Below are positions 45,177 to 53,793 of a DNA stretch of 64,000 nt, in pieces. The notes under the pieces were generated by a model. The model did not search any database and had not been told where the DNA came from. It was given only the letters and a program-made list of their open reading frames with translations. The first letter of the stretch is position 1. Each line of letters starts with the position of its first letter. The DNA lies in assembly GCA_947492175.1 (NCBI GenBank), contig CANLMQ010000018.1, forward strand, positions 1 through 64,000. Direction: 5' to 3'. The translations under genes were made by a program, and so were the position numbers. This DNA comes from an uncultured Draconibacterium sp. Lineage in GTDB: Bacteria > Bacteroidota > Bacteroidia > Bacteroidales > Prolixibacteraceae.

Positions 45177-47231
45177 TTATTTTATTAACTCTACACTTCG
45201 TTTAACAAACTTATCCAAATCGGCACCTTTTAACAAACCATTGGCCAGCAAAGCCAGGTCAACCATTTGTTTGGCCACTTTGTTTTTCTTTCCAAAATCA
45301 GAAAGCTGTGCACGCTTAGTTTCTTCCAACTTAACCAGTTCAGCATTCAGGCTTTCCAGCATTTCCTTATCGGCAGTTGGAACATCCTCTTCTTTCTTTC
45401 CTTCTTTTGCTTTCTCAAGCGTTGCTATTTCGTCTTTTTTGCCTATTAATTCAGCTCCCAGTTCTTCCAGTTTTTTACCCAGCTTTTTGTCCTTGGCATC
45501 CAATACTTTTTTCACCAGCGGGTGAGCAGTATTTACCACCAAACTTAAACTCTCTGGCATATCGCCGTACATACTCATTCCGCCCTGCGCCGCACTCATA
45601 TCTTTCATGCGTCGCATAAACTCGTTACGTGTAATTACCATTGGCGAACCTGTTTCTCCCAAATCCTGGAAATCAACAATAAACGAGTAGTCCTTATTCT
45701 CGGGGCAAACCGATTGAAAAATTGGCGACAATTCTTGTTTTTGTTCCCATGTCAATTCTTCTTTTGTGGTATCATCCTTTTTAATCAGGTTTTCAACCAC
45801 GTCCGAATCCACCCGAACAAAACGTTTATCGGTATATTTTTGCTCCAGTTTATTTATCAGGTGCGGTGCCAGAACATCATCCAATACAATTACATCGTAG
45901 CCTTTGTTTTTGGCAGCTTCAACAAATGTAAATTGCTCTTCAACATTTGTTGCGTATAAATAAATGGTATTCTGGTCTTTGTCTGTCTGGTTATCTTTTA
46001 CCAGTTTTTCGTACTCTTCCCAGGTAAAATATTTGCTTTCAGTGTTCTTAAGCATGAAGAATTTTAACGCACGATCGTAAAACTTCTCTTCGGTTAACAT
46101 TCCGTACTCAATAAATATTTTCAGATCGTCCCACTTGCTTTCAAAATCTTCGCGGTTGTCTTTAAAAATCTGGTGCAAACGATCGGCCACTTTTTTATTA
46201 ATGTGACTGCTGATTTTTTTCACGTTCGAGTCGCTTTGTAAATACGAACGGGAAACGTTTAACGGAATATCAGGTGAATCGATAACACCATGCAGCAATG
46301 TCAAAAACTCAGGAACAATTCCTTCAACCGAATCGGTTACAAAAACCTGGTTGCAGTACAACTGGATTTTGTTTTTCTGAACCTCGAAATTGTTTTTAAT
46401 TTTTGGGAAGTACAAAATACCGGTTAGGTTAAACGGATAATCCACGTTTAGGTGAATATTAAAAAGAGGCTCCTCACCCATCGGATATAATTTCCTGTAG
46501 AAATCCTTGTAATCCTCATCTTTTAAATCGGTCGGCATTTTTGTCCAGGCTGGTGCCACATCGTTAATCTGGTTATCCTTGTCGGTATCAACCTGTGCGC
46601 CGTCTTTCCACTCTTTTTCTTTTCCGTAAATTACCGGAACAGGAAGGAATTTGCAGTATTTATTCAGAATCTCAGATACTTTTGCATCATCAAGGAATCC
46701 TTTTTCCTCTTCGCTGATGTGCATTACAATGTCGGTACCCACATCTTCTTTTTCAACTTCGTCGAGCGTAAATTCAGGGCTGCCATTACAGCTCCATTTT
46801 ACAGCCTGAGAACCTTCTTTATGCGATTTAGTAATCACATCTACTTTATCCGACACCATAAACGAACTGTAAAAACCTAGTCCGAAATGACCGATAATGG
46901 CGTTGGCATCGTCTTTATATTTATCTAAAAATTCGTTTGCACCTGAAAAAGCAATCTGGTTAATGTATTTTTCGACTTCCTCTGCAGTCATTCCAATTCC
47001 GTTATCCGAAACCGTAATCGTTTTTGCATCGGTATCTAATTTTACAACAACCTTTGCATTACTCACATCGCCATTGTATTCGCCCTTCGAAGCTAATGTT
47101 TTTAGTTTTTGTGTTGCATCAACTGCATTCGATACAATCTCTCTTAAAAAAATGTCGTGGTCAGAATAAAGAAACTTTTTAATAATCGGGAAAAGATTCT
47201 CACTGGTAACACCAATTTTTCCTGTTTGCAT
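45177..47231 (-). CDS. htpG: molecular chaperone HtpG (Hsp90)
   Basis: The 684-residue Hsp90 homologue has the GHKL ATPase domain with REIVSNAVDA, VSDNGIGMTAEEV and IGHFGLGFYSSFMV. The middle domain contains GVIDSPDIPLNVSRSYLQ and the catalytic Arg region. The C-terminal dimerisation domain includes NEFMRRMKDMSA and ends RSVELIK; the stretch around residues 600-650 is Lys/Glu-rich. Length is longer than the 624 residues of E. coli HtpG, with the extra part in the C-terminal half, typical of this phylum as far as I recall. No heat-shock operator was identified upstream. Confidence 0.97.
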   Translation of the reverse strand: MQTGKIGVTSENLFPIIKKFLYSDHDIFLREIVSNAVDATQKLKTLASKGEYNGDVSNAKVVVKLDTDAKTITVSDNGIGMTAEEVEKYINQIAFSGANEFLDKYKDDANAIIGHFGLGFYSSFMVSDKVDVITKSHKEGSQAVKWSCNGSPEFTLDEVEKEDVGTDIVMHISEEEKGFLDDAKVSEILNKYCKFLPVPVIYGKEKEWKDGAQVDTDKDNQINDVAPAWTKMPTDLKDEDYKDFYRKLYPMGEEPLFNIHLNVDYPFNLTGILYFPKIKNNFEVQKNKIQLYCNQVFVTDSVEGIVPEFLTLLHGVIDSPDIPLNVSRSYLQSDSNVKKISSHINKKVADRLHQIFKDNREDFESKWDDLKIFIEYGMLTEEKFYDRALKFFMLKNTESKYFTWEEYEKLVKDNQTDKDQNTIYLYATNVEEQFTFVEAAKNKGYDVIVLDDVLAPHLINKLEQKYTDKRFVRVDSDVVENLIKKDDTTKEELTWEQKQELSPIFQSVCPENKDYSFIVDFQDLGETGSPMVITRNEFMRRMKDMSAAQGGMSMYGDMPESLSLVVNTAHPLVKKVLDAKDKKLGKKLEELGAELIGKKDEIATLEKAKEGKKEEDVPTADKEMLESLNAELVKLEETKRAQLSDFGKKNKVAKQMVDLALLANGLLKGADLDKFVKRSVELIK

Positions 47232-47531
47232 TTTTGTATATTTTTAGTTTTACTTTTAAATTTTATGTCGGGCTAAATTCAAACCTTGTGCCATTTCGTT
47301 TGTTGTGACGATTTGACAGGAATGAGTTGATGAGTACTGAAAAATGGACAATTATCCGTTTAAATTTGACATTGCAACATTATAAATAAACCTGAATAAA
47401 CAGAGGTTCATATGTTTAACACAAAAGATTTAGCGACTTTAATCACCGGTAATTTTCGAAAATTATGATTTTTGCCTATAATTAATTCGCTCAAAGTCTT
47501 TTATTTTGCATGGCACTAGAAAATATTGGTT
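47232..47531. other. AT-rich intergenic region between divergent htpG and aminotransferase
   Basis: These 300 bp hold the upstream regions of both divergent genes. The only promoter-like word for the plus strand is TATTTTG near 47502-47508, a shortened TAnnTTTG. No convincing minus-strand -7 box for htpG, RNA gene or coding frame was seen. Confidence 0.4.
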
Positions 47532-49004
47532 ATGAGTAGTTTGGAAAAATATTTCGAAAAATTCAGAAAAAATACGGTTGGCCACAACCAGGAATTTGAT
47601 TCGCCTTACGGCACAAAAAAGATTATATACGGCGACTGGATTGCCAGCGGCCGTTTATACCGGCCAATTGAATGCAAGATTACTGATGAAATTGGTCCGT
47701 ACATAGGAAATACACATACCGAAACCAGCGAAACAGGAATCCGGATGACTCATGCTTATCACAAATCGCATCAGCTGATTAAACAGTATGTAAATGCCGG
47801 TCCAAATGATGTAATCATTACTGCCGGCTTTGGGATGACTGCTGTTATCAATAAGTTTCAGCGCATACTTGGCCTAAAGTATTGTGGTAAAATTTCAGGA
47901 AAGAACTGTATTTCTGAACGCGAGCGTCCTGTTGTTTTTGTAACTCACATGGAACACCACTCGAACCAAACTTCGTGGTACGAAACCAATGCCGATGTAG
48001 TAGTTATTGAGCCTGGCGAAGGGCTTTTGGTTGATCCGGAAAACCTAAAAAAAGCACTTGAAATTTATAAAGACAGACCATTCAAAATTGGTTCGTTTAC
48101 GGCCTGCTCGAATGTTACCGGGGTTCGTACTCCCTATTTCGAACTGGCTAAAATAATGCACGAGCACGGAGGCGTTTGTTTTATCGATTTTGCGGCCTCG
48201 GCTCCCTACGACGAAATTAATATGCACCCCGAAGATCCTATGCAGAAATTGGATGCAGTGATGTTCTCTCCGCATAAGTTTTTAGGTGGGCCCGGCTCTT
48301 CCGGCGTAATTGTATTCGATGCCTCGATGTATAAAAATGAAGTTCCTGATAATCCGGGAGGAGGAACAGTCGACTGGACCAATCGCTGGGGAAACTATAA
48401 ATATGTTGACGATATTGAAGTACGTGAAGACGGTGGTACTCCCGGATTTCTTCAATCGATACGTACAGCACTTTGTTTCGACCTAAAAAAACAAATGGGA
48501 ATCGAAAATATCAGGAAAAGAGAAGAGGAGTTACTTAAAAAAGCATTTGCAGGTCTCGATGAAATTAAAGAAGTAAGTATACTGGCTGATAATGTTCGCG
48601 ACCGACTGGGTGTTATTTCCTTTTATGTGGAAGGGATTCACTATAATCTTCTGGTTCGTTTACTAAACGACAGATATGGAATTCAAACGCGTGGTGGTTG
48701 TGCCTGTGCAGGAACCTACGGACATTTTCTGCTGGAAGTATCGTATGAACAATCACAGGAAATCACCAACAAAATTAACACAGGCGACCTTTCGGATAAA
48801 CCGGGCTGGGTACGTTGGTCTTTACATCCTACAATGATGGATTCTGAGGTAGAACTGATGTTAGTGGCTTTAAAAGATATAATTGCAAACATTGAAACAT
48901 ACCAAAAAGATTATATCTACGACAATCATACCAATGCATTCTTTCATAAAAACGAAAAAAGCGACGAAGCTTTAATGCAACAATGGTTTACATTGGAAAA
49001 ATAG
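47532..49004 (+). CDS. class V aminotransferase (cysteine desulfurase-like)
   Basis: The 490-residue PLP enzyme is of aminotransferase class V fold, as in cysteine desulfurases and kynureninases. The PLP Lys is in MFSPHKFLGGPGSSGV, with CFIDFAASAPYDEINM carrying the cofactor-binding Asp and THMEHHSNQTSWYE the stacking His region. The C-terminal QTRGGCACAGTYGHFLL loop contains Cys residues that could act like the desulfurase active-site Cys. It is larger than typical IscS/SufS (about 400). TTG at 47526 extends the frame by two codons; ATG at 47532 is chosen. Its exact reaction is not evident from context. Confidence 0.82.
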   Translation: MSSLEKYFEKFRKNTVGHNQEFDSPYGTKKIIYGDWIASGRLYRPIECKITDEIGPYIGNTHTETSETGIRMTHAYHKSHQLIKQYVNAGPNDVIITAGFGMTAVINKFQRILGLKYCGKISGKNCISERERPVVFVTHMEHHSNQTSWYETNADVVVIEPGEGLLVDPENLKKALEIYKDRPFKIGSFTACSNVTGVRTPYFELAKIMHEHGGVCFIDFAASAPYDEINMHPEDPMQKLDAVMFSPHKFLGGPGSSGVIVFDASMYKNEVPDNPGGGTVDWTNRWGNYKYVDDIEVREDGGTPGFLQSIRTALCFDLKKQMGIENIRKREEELLKKAFAGLDEIKEVSILADNVRDRLGVISFYVEGIHYNLLVRLLNDRYGIQTRGGCACAGTYGHFLLEVSYEQSQEITNKINTGDLSDKPGWVRWSLHPTMMDSEVELMLVALKDIIANIETYQKDYIYDNHTNAFFHKNEKSDEALMQQWFTLEK

Positions 49005-49077
49005 ATTTATATTGCTTCACTGAGGTTGCAGAAAATCAATCTGTTTTCAATCTACATTAATCTTTATCCCCTTTTTT

Positions 49078-49085
49078 TACCTTTG
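49078..49085 (+). promoter_or_regulatory. -7 element directly before the patatin ATG
   Basis: TACCTTTG matches TAnnTTTG exactly and ends 6 nt before the preferred patatin start at 49092. Used as a promoter it would give a leaderless or almost leaderless mRNA. A TTTG -33 box is not evident. Confidence 0.4.
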
Positions 49086-49091
49086 TGTACA

Positions 49092-49841
49092 ATGGCAAAA
49101 AAATACAAAACAGGACTGGTTTTAAGTGGCGGGGGAACACGTGGTTTTGCCCACCTGGGAATGATTGCTGCTCTTTCGGAAAAAGGAATAAAACCGGATG
49201 TGATATCAGGAGTGAGTGCAGGAGCTATTGTTGGAGCATTTATTGCAGCCGGGAAAACACCTGAAGAAATTCTGGATATATTCACCAAAGGCTGGTTTTT
49301 TCAGTACACCAAAATCCACCTCCCTGTTGACGGGCTTCTAAAACTCGATGGCGTAAAAGAAATTATCGAAAAAGAAATCCAGGTTAAAAATATTGAAGAT
49401 CTTGACACTCCTTTTTTTGTATGTGTATCGAACCTGAACAAAGGTGTTGTGGAATACAAAAATTCGGGACCGCTTGGCAAAACAGTTTTGGCCTCCGCTT
49501 CAATACCTATTTTATTTGCGCCGGTTGTTCTCGGACGCGACTCTTATGTTGATGGTGGTTTAATGGACAACATTCCTGTTGAGCCCGTTAAAAATGAATG
49601 TGAACAGTTAATTGTTTCAAATATCAGTCCGATAAATCCGAAGGCTAAACTAAAAAACCTTATTCAAATTGCAACTCGAACGGTTTATATGAGTGTAAAT
49701 ATTAAAACCGAAGAAGCCAAAAAACATGCTACCTATTATATCGAACCCAAAGGGATTGACGCCTACGAAGTATTTCAGAGAAAGCATGCCGAAGAACTAT
49801 TTGAGTTAGGTTATAAAACCACAAAAAACATTATTGGTTAA
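49092..49841 (+). CDS. patatin-like phospholipase (RssA type)
   Basis: This 249-residue hydrolase has the patatin catalytic layout. The oxyanion motif is LSGGGTRGFAHLG, the nucleophile Ser is in GVSAGAIVG, and the catalytic Asp is in YVDGGLMDNIPV. There is no signal peptide or barrel, unlike the T9SS-linked PlpD type, so it is probably cytosolic and acts on lipids or thioesters. The frame extends to 49026, but that 22-residue leader is hydrophobic, lacks conservation and overlaps the probable promoter; MAKKYKTGLVLSGGG is the family-like start. Confidence 0.9.
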   Translation: MAKKYKTGLVLSGGGTRGFAHLGMIAALSEKGIKPDVISGVSAGAIVGAFIAAGKTPEEILDIFTKGWFFQYTKIHLPVDGLLKLDGVKEIIEKEIQVKNIEDLDTPFFVCVSNLNKGVVEYKNSGPLGKTVLASASIPILFAPVVLGRDSYVDGGLMDNIPVEPVKNECEQLIVSNISPINPKAKLKNLIQIATRTVYMSVNIKTEEAKKHATYYIEPKGIDAYEVFQRKHAEELFELGYKTTKNIIG

Positions 49842-49849
49842 ATAAAACA

Positions 49850-49875
49850 GCCGTTTCTAATAAATAAGAAACGGC
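49850..49875. terminator. bidirectional terminator between patatin and GroES-like genes
   Basis: GCCGTTTCT (49850-49858) and AGAAACGGC (49867-49875) pair perfectly over 9 bp. The plus strand continues CTTTTTACC and the minus strand TGTTTTATTT, so it can end both converging transcripts. Confidence 0.85.
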
Positions 49876-49906
49876 CTTTTTACCTGAGCAAAACTCTCAG
49901 TGTCTT

Positions 49907-50290
49907 TTATTTAAACAGATTCTCATCTCTGATTATCATTAAAATTGCCGAGTGCGGCAAAATAATGTATTTCTCATTATTGAATTCTATTTCGTGCCCA
50001 CTTTTGTTCATATAAATAGCCAGGTCGCCAATATGCGTTTGAAGCGGAACATATTTCACCTCATCTTTTTTATTCTTCCACACCTCATCCTCGTCGCTAA
50101 CTGCCGGAATTGGGTAACCCGGTCCAACCTTTACTATGTACCCACTTTGCACTTTTTCGTTTTCCTGCACTGATGGCGGTAAATACAGTCCCGACTTCGT
50201 TTTTCCTGACGGATTTTTAGGCTTTACCAAAACGCGGTCGCCAACCATAATAAATTTCTCTAAATCTTTCTCCTCAATTACTAACGACAT
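49907..50290 (-). CDS. GroES-like co-chaperonin family protein
   Basis: The 127-residue protein has the Cpn10 fold signature: FIMVGDRVLVKPKNPSGKTKSGLYLPPS at the start (quoted in parts: VGDRVLVKPKNP and KSGLYLPPS), GYIVKVGPGYPIP in the middle and SGHEIEFNNEKYIILPHSAILMII at the end. It is about 30 residues longer than classic GroES, with an insert DEDEVWKNKKDEVKYVPLQ before the core returns. No groEL is adjacent, so it is probably an additional paralogue. TATCTTTG on the minus strand (50321-50314) is a good -7 element 24 nt upstream. Confidence 0.85.
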   Translation of the reverse strand: MSLVIEEKDLEKFIMVGDRVLVKPKNPSGKTKSGLYLPPSVQENEKVQSGYIVKVGPGYPIPAVSDEDEVWKNKKDEVKYVPLQTHIGDLAIYMNKSGHEIEFNNEKYIILPHSAILMIIRDENLFK

Positions 50291-50313
50291 AATTTATTCA
50301 TTTACGATAAATA

Positions 50314-50321
50314 CAAAGATA
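50314..50321 (-). promoter_or_regulatory. -7 element of the GroES-like gene
   Basis: Minus strand TATCTTTG matches TAnnTTTG and ends 23 nt before the ATG at 50290. No clear -33 box was found. Confidence 0.5.
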
Positions 50322-50634
50322 AAACTTTAGAAACGGGAAAAATATTCATTAAATAAGATTTTAACTAAACCACTATGCACTGGAAGTACATAGGTTTAAG
50401 ATTGAATGAAATTCAAATAGTAAAGCGTAATTTGACGGAAGACAGAAGTTGGAAGACCGAAGAAAGGTACTCCTTTTTCCAAAACAACTTCATGCTTCGT
50501 GCTTCAAACTTCTCACAATGGAATAATATTTATAGAAACTGAAAGTAGCTGCAATAAAATTGCAGGGTTTTAACCATTAACTAGAAAATAAAAAACATGA
50601 TTCATTTACCCGATATTAGAACTTTTCACTCCTC

Positions 50635-50680
50635 ATTTTTCGATCAATAAATCTTTTTGTTCTATTTTTCGAACAATAAA
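50635..50680. repeat. 17-bp direct repeat with internal inverted repeat, upstream of the LExWM gene
   Basis: ATTTTTCGATCAATAAA (50635-50651) and ATTTTTCGAACAATAAA (50664-50680) differ by one base and start 29 bp apart, about three helical turns. The second copy also forms an inverted repeat, TTGTTC (50657-50662) with GAACAA (50671-50676). They are 77-105 bp upstream of the -33 box, a fitting place for an activator or LytTR-type site. No regulator can be named. Confidence 0.5.
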
Positions 50681-50756
50681 AAATAACCTACAACCCTCTA
50701 TTTATAGCACTTTCACAGATAATCAGAAAAAATAATCAAAAAATATACTACTTTGT

Positions 50757-50789
50757 TTTGCATAGTACCATTTTTTATATTTATATTTG
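50757..50789 (+). promoter_or_regulatory. promoter of the LExWM repeat protein gene
   Basis: TTTG (50757-50760) and TATATTTG (50782-50789) are spaced by 21 nt, a full consensus Bacteroidota promoter. The start near 50796 gives a leader of about 168 nt. The leader's 3-prime half is almost only A, G and C (AAACAAGAA-like words) and so is probably unstructured. Confidence 0.75.
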
Positions 50790-50950
50790 TATTACCAACT
50801 TCAGGGTTAAAGAGAGTACAATCTTAAAAAAAGTTCTAAAAAATTGTAACGAATTAAAAAATCAGGCGTCTTAATAACGAAGCAGAAACAAAAACAGAAG
50901 AAAACAAGAAGTCAAGCAAAACAAAAACAAGAAAACAGGAACTAGAAGCA

Positions 50951-50956
50951 GGAGGA
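50951..50956 (+). promoter_or_regulatory. strong Shine-Dalgarno site
   Basis: AGGAGG sits 7 nt before the ATG at 50964 (AGGAGGAAAAAGTCATG). Most genes in this window lack such a site, and Bacteroidota generally rely little on it, so this points to efficient translation. Confidence 0.75.
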
Positions 50957-50963
50957 AAAAGTC

Positions 50964-51494
50964 ATGAAAACAAAAAACAATGTTCAGAAAGCAATCACAA
51001 AATCACTGGCGGTAATTATTAGTTTAGTATTAATCAGCTTAACTGTAAGCGCTCAGGATTTTTGGAAAACAGTTTTAGAAAACAGCAGTCTTAGCCAATT
51101 AGCCATGGCAATGACAAGCGAAGCAAGCCCGGCATCAGCCGATGCCAACTCGACAACCGACGCAAATGCCTTTGCCGAGTATTTTGCAGCAGAGGCAGAA
51201 GATGCGTTAGATCTGGAAGACTGGATGACAAACGATAACAATTTTTTCGAAACACTAACAATTGAAACTGTAGTTGAAAACAGTCTTGAATTAGAAAGCT
51301 GGATGACCAACGAAAGCTTATTTAACGGAACTGCAGCCTATTTTGAAGTAGAAACAGAAGAAGCATTAGAACTCGAAGACTGGATGCAAAACACAGAATA
51401 TTTTGGTGTGCAAACAGTAGAAATTGAGTTGGAATGCGAAAAAGCGTTAGAAGTAGAAAGTTGGATGACAAATAATAAGGTATGGAAAATTTAA
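50964..51494 (+). CDS. secreted acidic protein with four LExWM repeats
   Basis: The 176-residue protein has a Sec signal peptide (AVIISLVLISLTVSAQ, cleavage after about residue 30) and a Ser/Ala/Asp-rich linker. Four imperfect repeats follow: EDALDLEDWMTND, NSLELESWMTNE, EEALELEDWMQNT and KALEVESWMTNN, each with the core (A/S)LE(L/V)E(D/S)WM(T/Q)N and spaced about 27-34 residues, with aromatic residues between. The mature protein is strongly acidic and ends in a short basic tail, WMTNNKVWKI. I do not recognise a characterised family. There is no T9SS CTD or lipobox. A strong promoter, long leader and AGGAGG site suggest high expression as a single gene. Confidence 0.85.
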   Translation: MKTKNNVQKAITKSLAVIISLVLISLTVSAQDFWKTVLENSSLSQLAMAMTSEASPASADANSTTDANAFAEYFAAEAEDALDLEDWMTNDNNFFETLTIETVVENSLELESWMTNESLFNGTAAYFEVETEEALELEDWMQNTEYFGVQTVEIELECEKALEVESWMTNNKVWKI

Positions 51495-51515
51495 AGCGTA
51501 AATTCCTCATATTTT

Positions 51516-51549
51516 AAAACCGCTATCCAGAAATCAGGATGGCGGTTTT
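51516..51549. terminator. terminator after the LExWM gene
   Basis: AAAACCGCTATCC (51516-51528) pairs with GGATGGCGGTTTT (51537-51549) over 13 bp with one G-T wobble, followed by TTATTGTC. It is 21 nt after the stop codon and may also serve the converging map gene. Confidence 0.8.
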
Positions 51550-51589
51550 TTATTGTCTAAAAATAAAATCCGGATAATATAGCCAAGAC

Positions 51590-52369
51590 TTAAGTAATCT
51601 CATATTCATCATGAATGTCTGTAAGCACCTCATAACCGGTCTCTGTTACCAAAATAGTATGCTCAAATTGTGCCGATAATTTATTATCAACCGTACGAGC
51701 CGTCCAACCATCGTTTTTATCGATAACTGCCTTGGGTTTTCCCTGGTTAATCATCGGTTCAATTGTAAAAGTCATCCCCGGTTTCATTTCCGGTCCTGTA
51801 TTTCTGCGCGAAGCATGATCTACCTGCGGCTCTTCATGAAACTCAATTCCTACTCCGTGACCACAAAATTCGTAAACTACACTAAAACCTTTGGCCTTGG
51901 CATAGCGGCTGATTACAAATCCGATATTCCCAAACCGATTTCCGGGTTTTACCTGCTCAATACCCAAATTGAGGCAATGCCAGGCCGCATCAATTAAATC
52001 ATCGGCAACCGGACTAACATCTCCAACGGTAAACATACGCGATGTATCACCATAATAACCATTTAAAATGGTAGTAATATCGATATTCAGAATGTCCCCT
52101 TTTTTCAGTATTGTTTGTTTCGACGGAATTCCGTGGCAAATAACATTATTCAGCGAAATACAACTTGACTTTGGATATCCATTGTACCCTTTGGTTGCAG
52201 GTACAGCTCCATGGGCTATAATAAACTCCTCTATTTTATCATCGATAAATTCAGTATTTACACCTTCCTTTACAAACTGCTCAGCAAAATCTAATGTTTT
52301 GGCTGCAAGACGCGAACTTTGCCTGATACCTTCTATTTGTTCCGGAGTTTTTATTACAATCTTTCCCAT
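51590..52369 (-). CDS. map: methionine aminopeptidase, type I
   Basis: This 259-residue enzyme removes the initiator methionine. Metal ligands are visible: Asp in NIDITTILNGYYGDTSRMF (two), His in EFCGHGVGIEFHEEPQV, Glu in MTFTIEPMI and Glu in SAQFEHTILVTE. The substrate-pocket His is in NNVICHGIPS. Length matches type Ia enzymes. In many bacteria map lies in a ribosomal-protein operon; here it stands alone, so it may be a second copy. Confidence 0.95.
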   Translation of the reverse strand: MGKIVIKTPEQIEGIRQSSRLAAKTLDFAEQFVKEGVNTEFIDDKIEEFIIAHGAVPATKGYNGYPKSSCISLNNVICHGIPSKQTILKKGDILNIDITTILNGYYGDTSRMFTVGDVSPVADDLIDAAWHCLNLGIEQVKPGNRFGNIGFVISRYAKAKGFSVVYEFCGHGVGIEFHEEPQVDHASRRNTGPEMKPGMTFTIEPMINQGKPKAVIDKNDGWTARTVDNKLSAQFEHTILVTETGYEVLTDIHDEYEIT

Positions 52370-52428
52370 AAAACTTTTAATTATTGCGCAAAATTGAACA
52401 TTTGTAATTGATTTTCAAAACTGAACAA

Positions 52429-52436
52429 TAAATTTG
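52429..52436 (+). promoter_or_regulatory. possible -7 element for the acyl-ACP thioesterase
   Basis: TAAATTTG matches TAnnTTTG, with TTG at 52408-52410 18 nt upstream. The implied leader to the chosen ATG (52589) is about 146 nt and contains only out-of-frame or non-conserved starts. Confidence 0.4.
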
Positions 52437-52588
52437 CAGAAAAGTTTAACACAGCGGAAGCCTGTCGGCCGAAACTATGAATAAAACAGATTGTTTTATA
52501 TCATTTAGGCTGAGTGAAGAAGAAATTATTACATTTAACCGGCTTTCGCTGTCAGCCAACGATTCAATCAGACAAAATAGTAATAACC

Positions 52589-53326
52589 ATGGAATTCAAA
52601 TACAGACAAGAGCTTACAACAAAATCGTACTTTGTAAACCGCTTTGGAAAATTATCCACTTCGTTTCTGTTTTGGCAAATTCAGGACATCGCCTGGGAAC
52701 ATGCCGAAATTCTTGGATTCGGATTCGACAACCTAAAAAAAGAACAACAATTCTGGGTACTGTCGCGGCTGCTTGTAAAAATTAAAAGACGCCCCAAATG
52801 GGGCGAACGCTTCATTATAGAAACCTGGCCGGTTGGTACCAAGGGACTACTTGCCCTGCGCGATATTGAATTTCTTGATGAAAAAGGCGAAAGCATTATT
52901 CAGGCAACAACCAGCTGGTTGGTTCTGGATGCAAAAACCAAACGTATTATTCGTCTCGAAGATCTAAAGGATATTCCGCTAAACGGAGAACGCGTTTTTG
53001 AACACACTGCCGGCAAAGTACAAGCTCCAAAATCGGACCAGGAATTAATCTTTTCTCCTGCTTTGTTTAACGAGATAGATATTAATCAGCATTTTAACAG
53101 CGGCAGGTATCTTGAACGAATTATTGATAGTTATGATTTTGATTTTCATTCAAAAAATGAATTGGCTGAATTTGAAATTAACTTTGCTAAGGAAGGCATT
53201 CCTGAAGACAGACTCGCTGTAAAAAAACAATTTATCGACGATAAAATTCATCTCTGTAGTGTTGTTCGTGAATCCGATGGAGCCGAATTAATAAAGGCAA
53301 AATTAACCTGGGAGTCGAGGTCTTAA
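52589..53326 (+). CDS. acyl-[acyl-carrier-protein] thioesterase
   Basis: The 245-residue protein resembles bacterial FatA/FatB-like acyl-ACP thioesterases with two hot-dog domains. The first has SFLFWQIQDIAWEHAEILGFGF, WVLSRLLVKIKRRPKWGE (partly quoted) and ETWPVGTKGLLALRDIEF; the second contains FNEIDINQHFNSGRYLERIID with the Asn-His-type catalytic region (INQHFNSGRYLE). Such enzymes release fatty acids from ACP. The frame is open to 52514 but MEFKYRQELTTKSYFV matches the family start. Confidence 0.88.
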   Translation: MEFKYRQELTTKSYFVNRFGKLSTSFLFWQIQDIAWEHAEILGFGFDNLKKEQQFWVLSRLLVKIKRRPKWGERFIIETWPVGTKGLLALRDIEFLDEKGESIIQATTSWLVLDAKTKRIIRLEDLKDIPLNGERVFEHTAGKVQAPKSDQELIFSPALFNEIDINQHFNSGRYLERIIDSYDFDFHSKNELAEFEINFAKEGIPEDRLAVKKQFIDDKIHLCSVVRESDGAELIKAKLTWESRS

Positions 53327-53468
53327 ACGATGATTTCAATTAAAGCTGAATTGCATTAAAAAGATACTAAGTGCTCTTTTAAAAGCCGAAGACAATAATT
53401 CAGTAAGCTCACTGTATTCGAGTCAATACTATCTCCAATTGCTTAAAGCCACTTCCCGTATAACAAAA

Positions 53469-53490
53469 GCCACTGGAAAATCCCAGTGGC
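53469..53490. terminator. hairpin in the gap after susD
   Basis: GCCACTGG (53469-53476) and CCAGTGGC (53483-53490) pair over 8 bp around AAAATC. On the minus strand TTTTGTTAT follows, so it could be a back-up terminator for the susCD transcript. The rest of the 53327-53793 gap shows no gene. Confidence 0.5.
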
Positions 53491-53736
53491 CAGAATAATT
53501 CGTAAAACCAATCCCGTTTACACAGGGAAAAGTATTTTAAAATACGGCACTCACTTTTAAGCAATACCTATCCATTTGTATTAAAGTAAAAAAGCGTGTG
53601 CCGATGATCATTCACGTTTAGAAAATAAAATAGTATTGTTAGCTATTAAAATCTTCGATGATACATTCTTTATCCGAAAGATTTTAGTGCTAACAAATGA
53701 TTATTCTAAGTTTTATTATTTGAAAACAACAATTGC

Positions 53737-53766
53737 AATCCATTGCCGGCATTCCGGCAATGGATT
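53737..53766 (-). terminator. terminator of susD
   Basis: AATCCATTGCCGG (53737-53749) and CCGGCAATGGATT (53754-53766) form a perfect 13-bp stem with a CATT loop, 28 nt after the susD stop. The minus strand continues GCAATTGTTGTTTTC, a weak T-run. Confidence 0.7.
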
Positions 53767-53793
53767 TACTGAATAAAAACTATCTAAACCAAA

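Noticed and set aside
52477..52785. 102-codon frame overlapping the thioesterase start
   Set aside because: It overlaps the conserved hot-dog coding frame and carries no domain.
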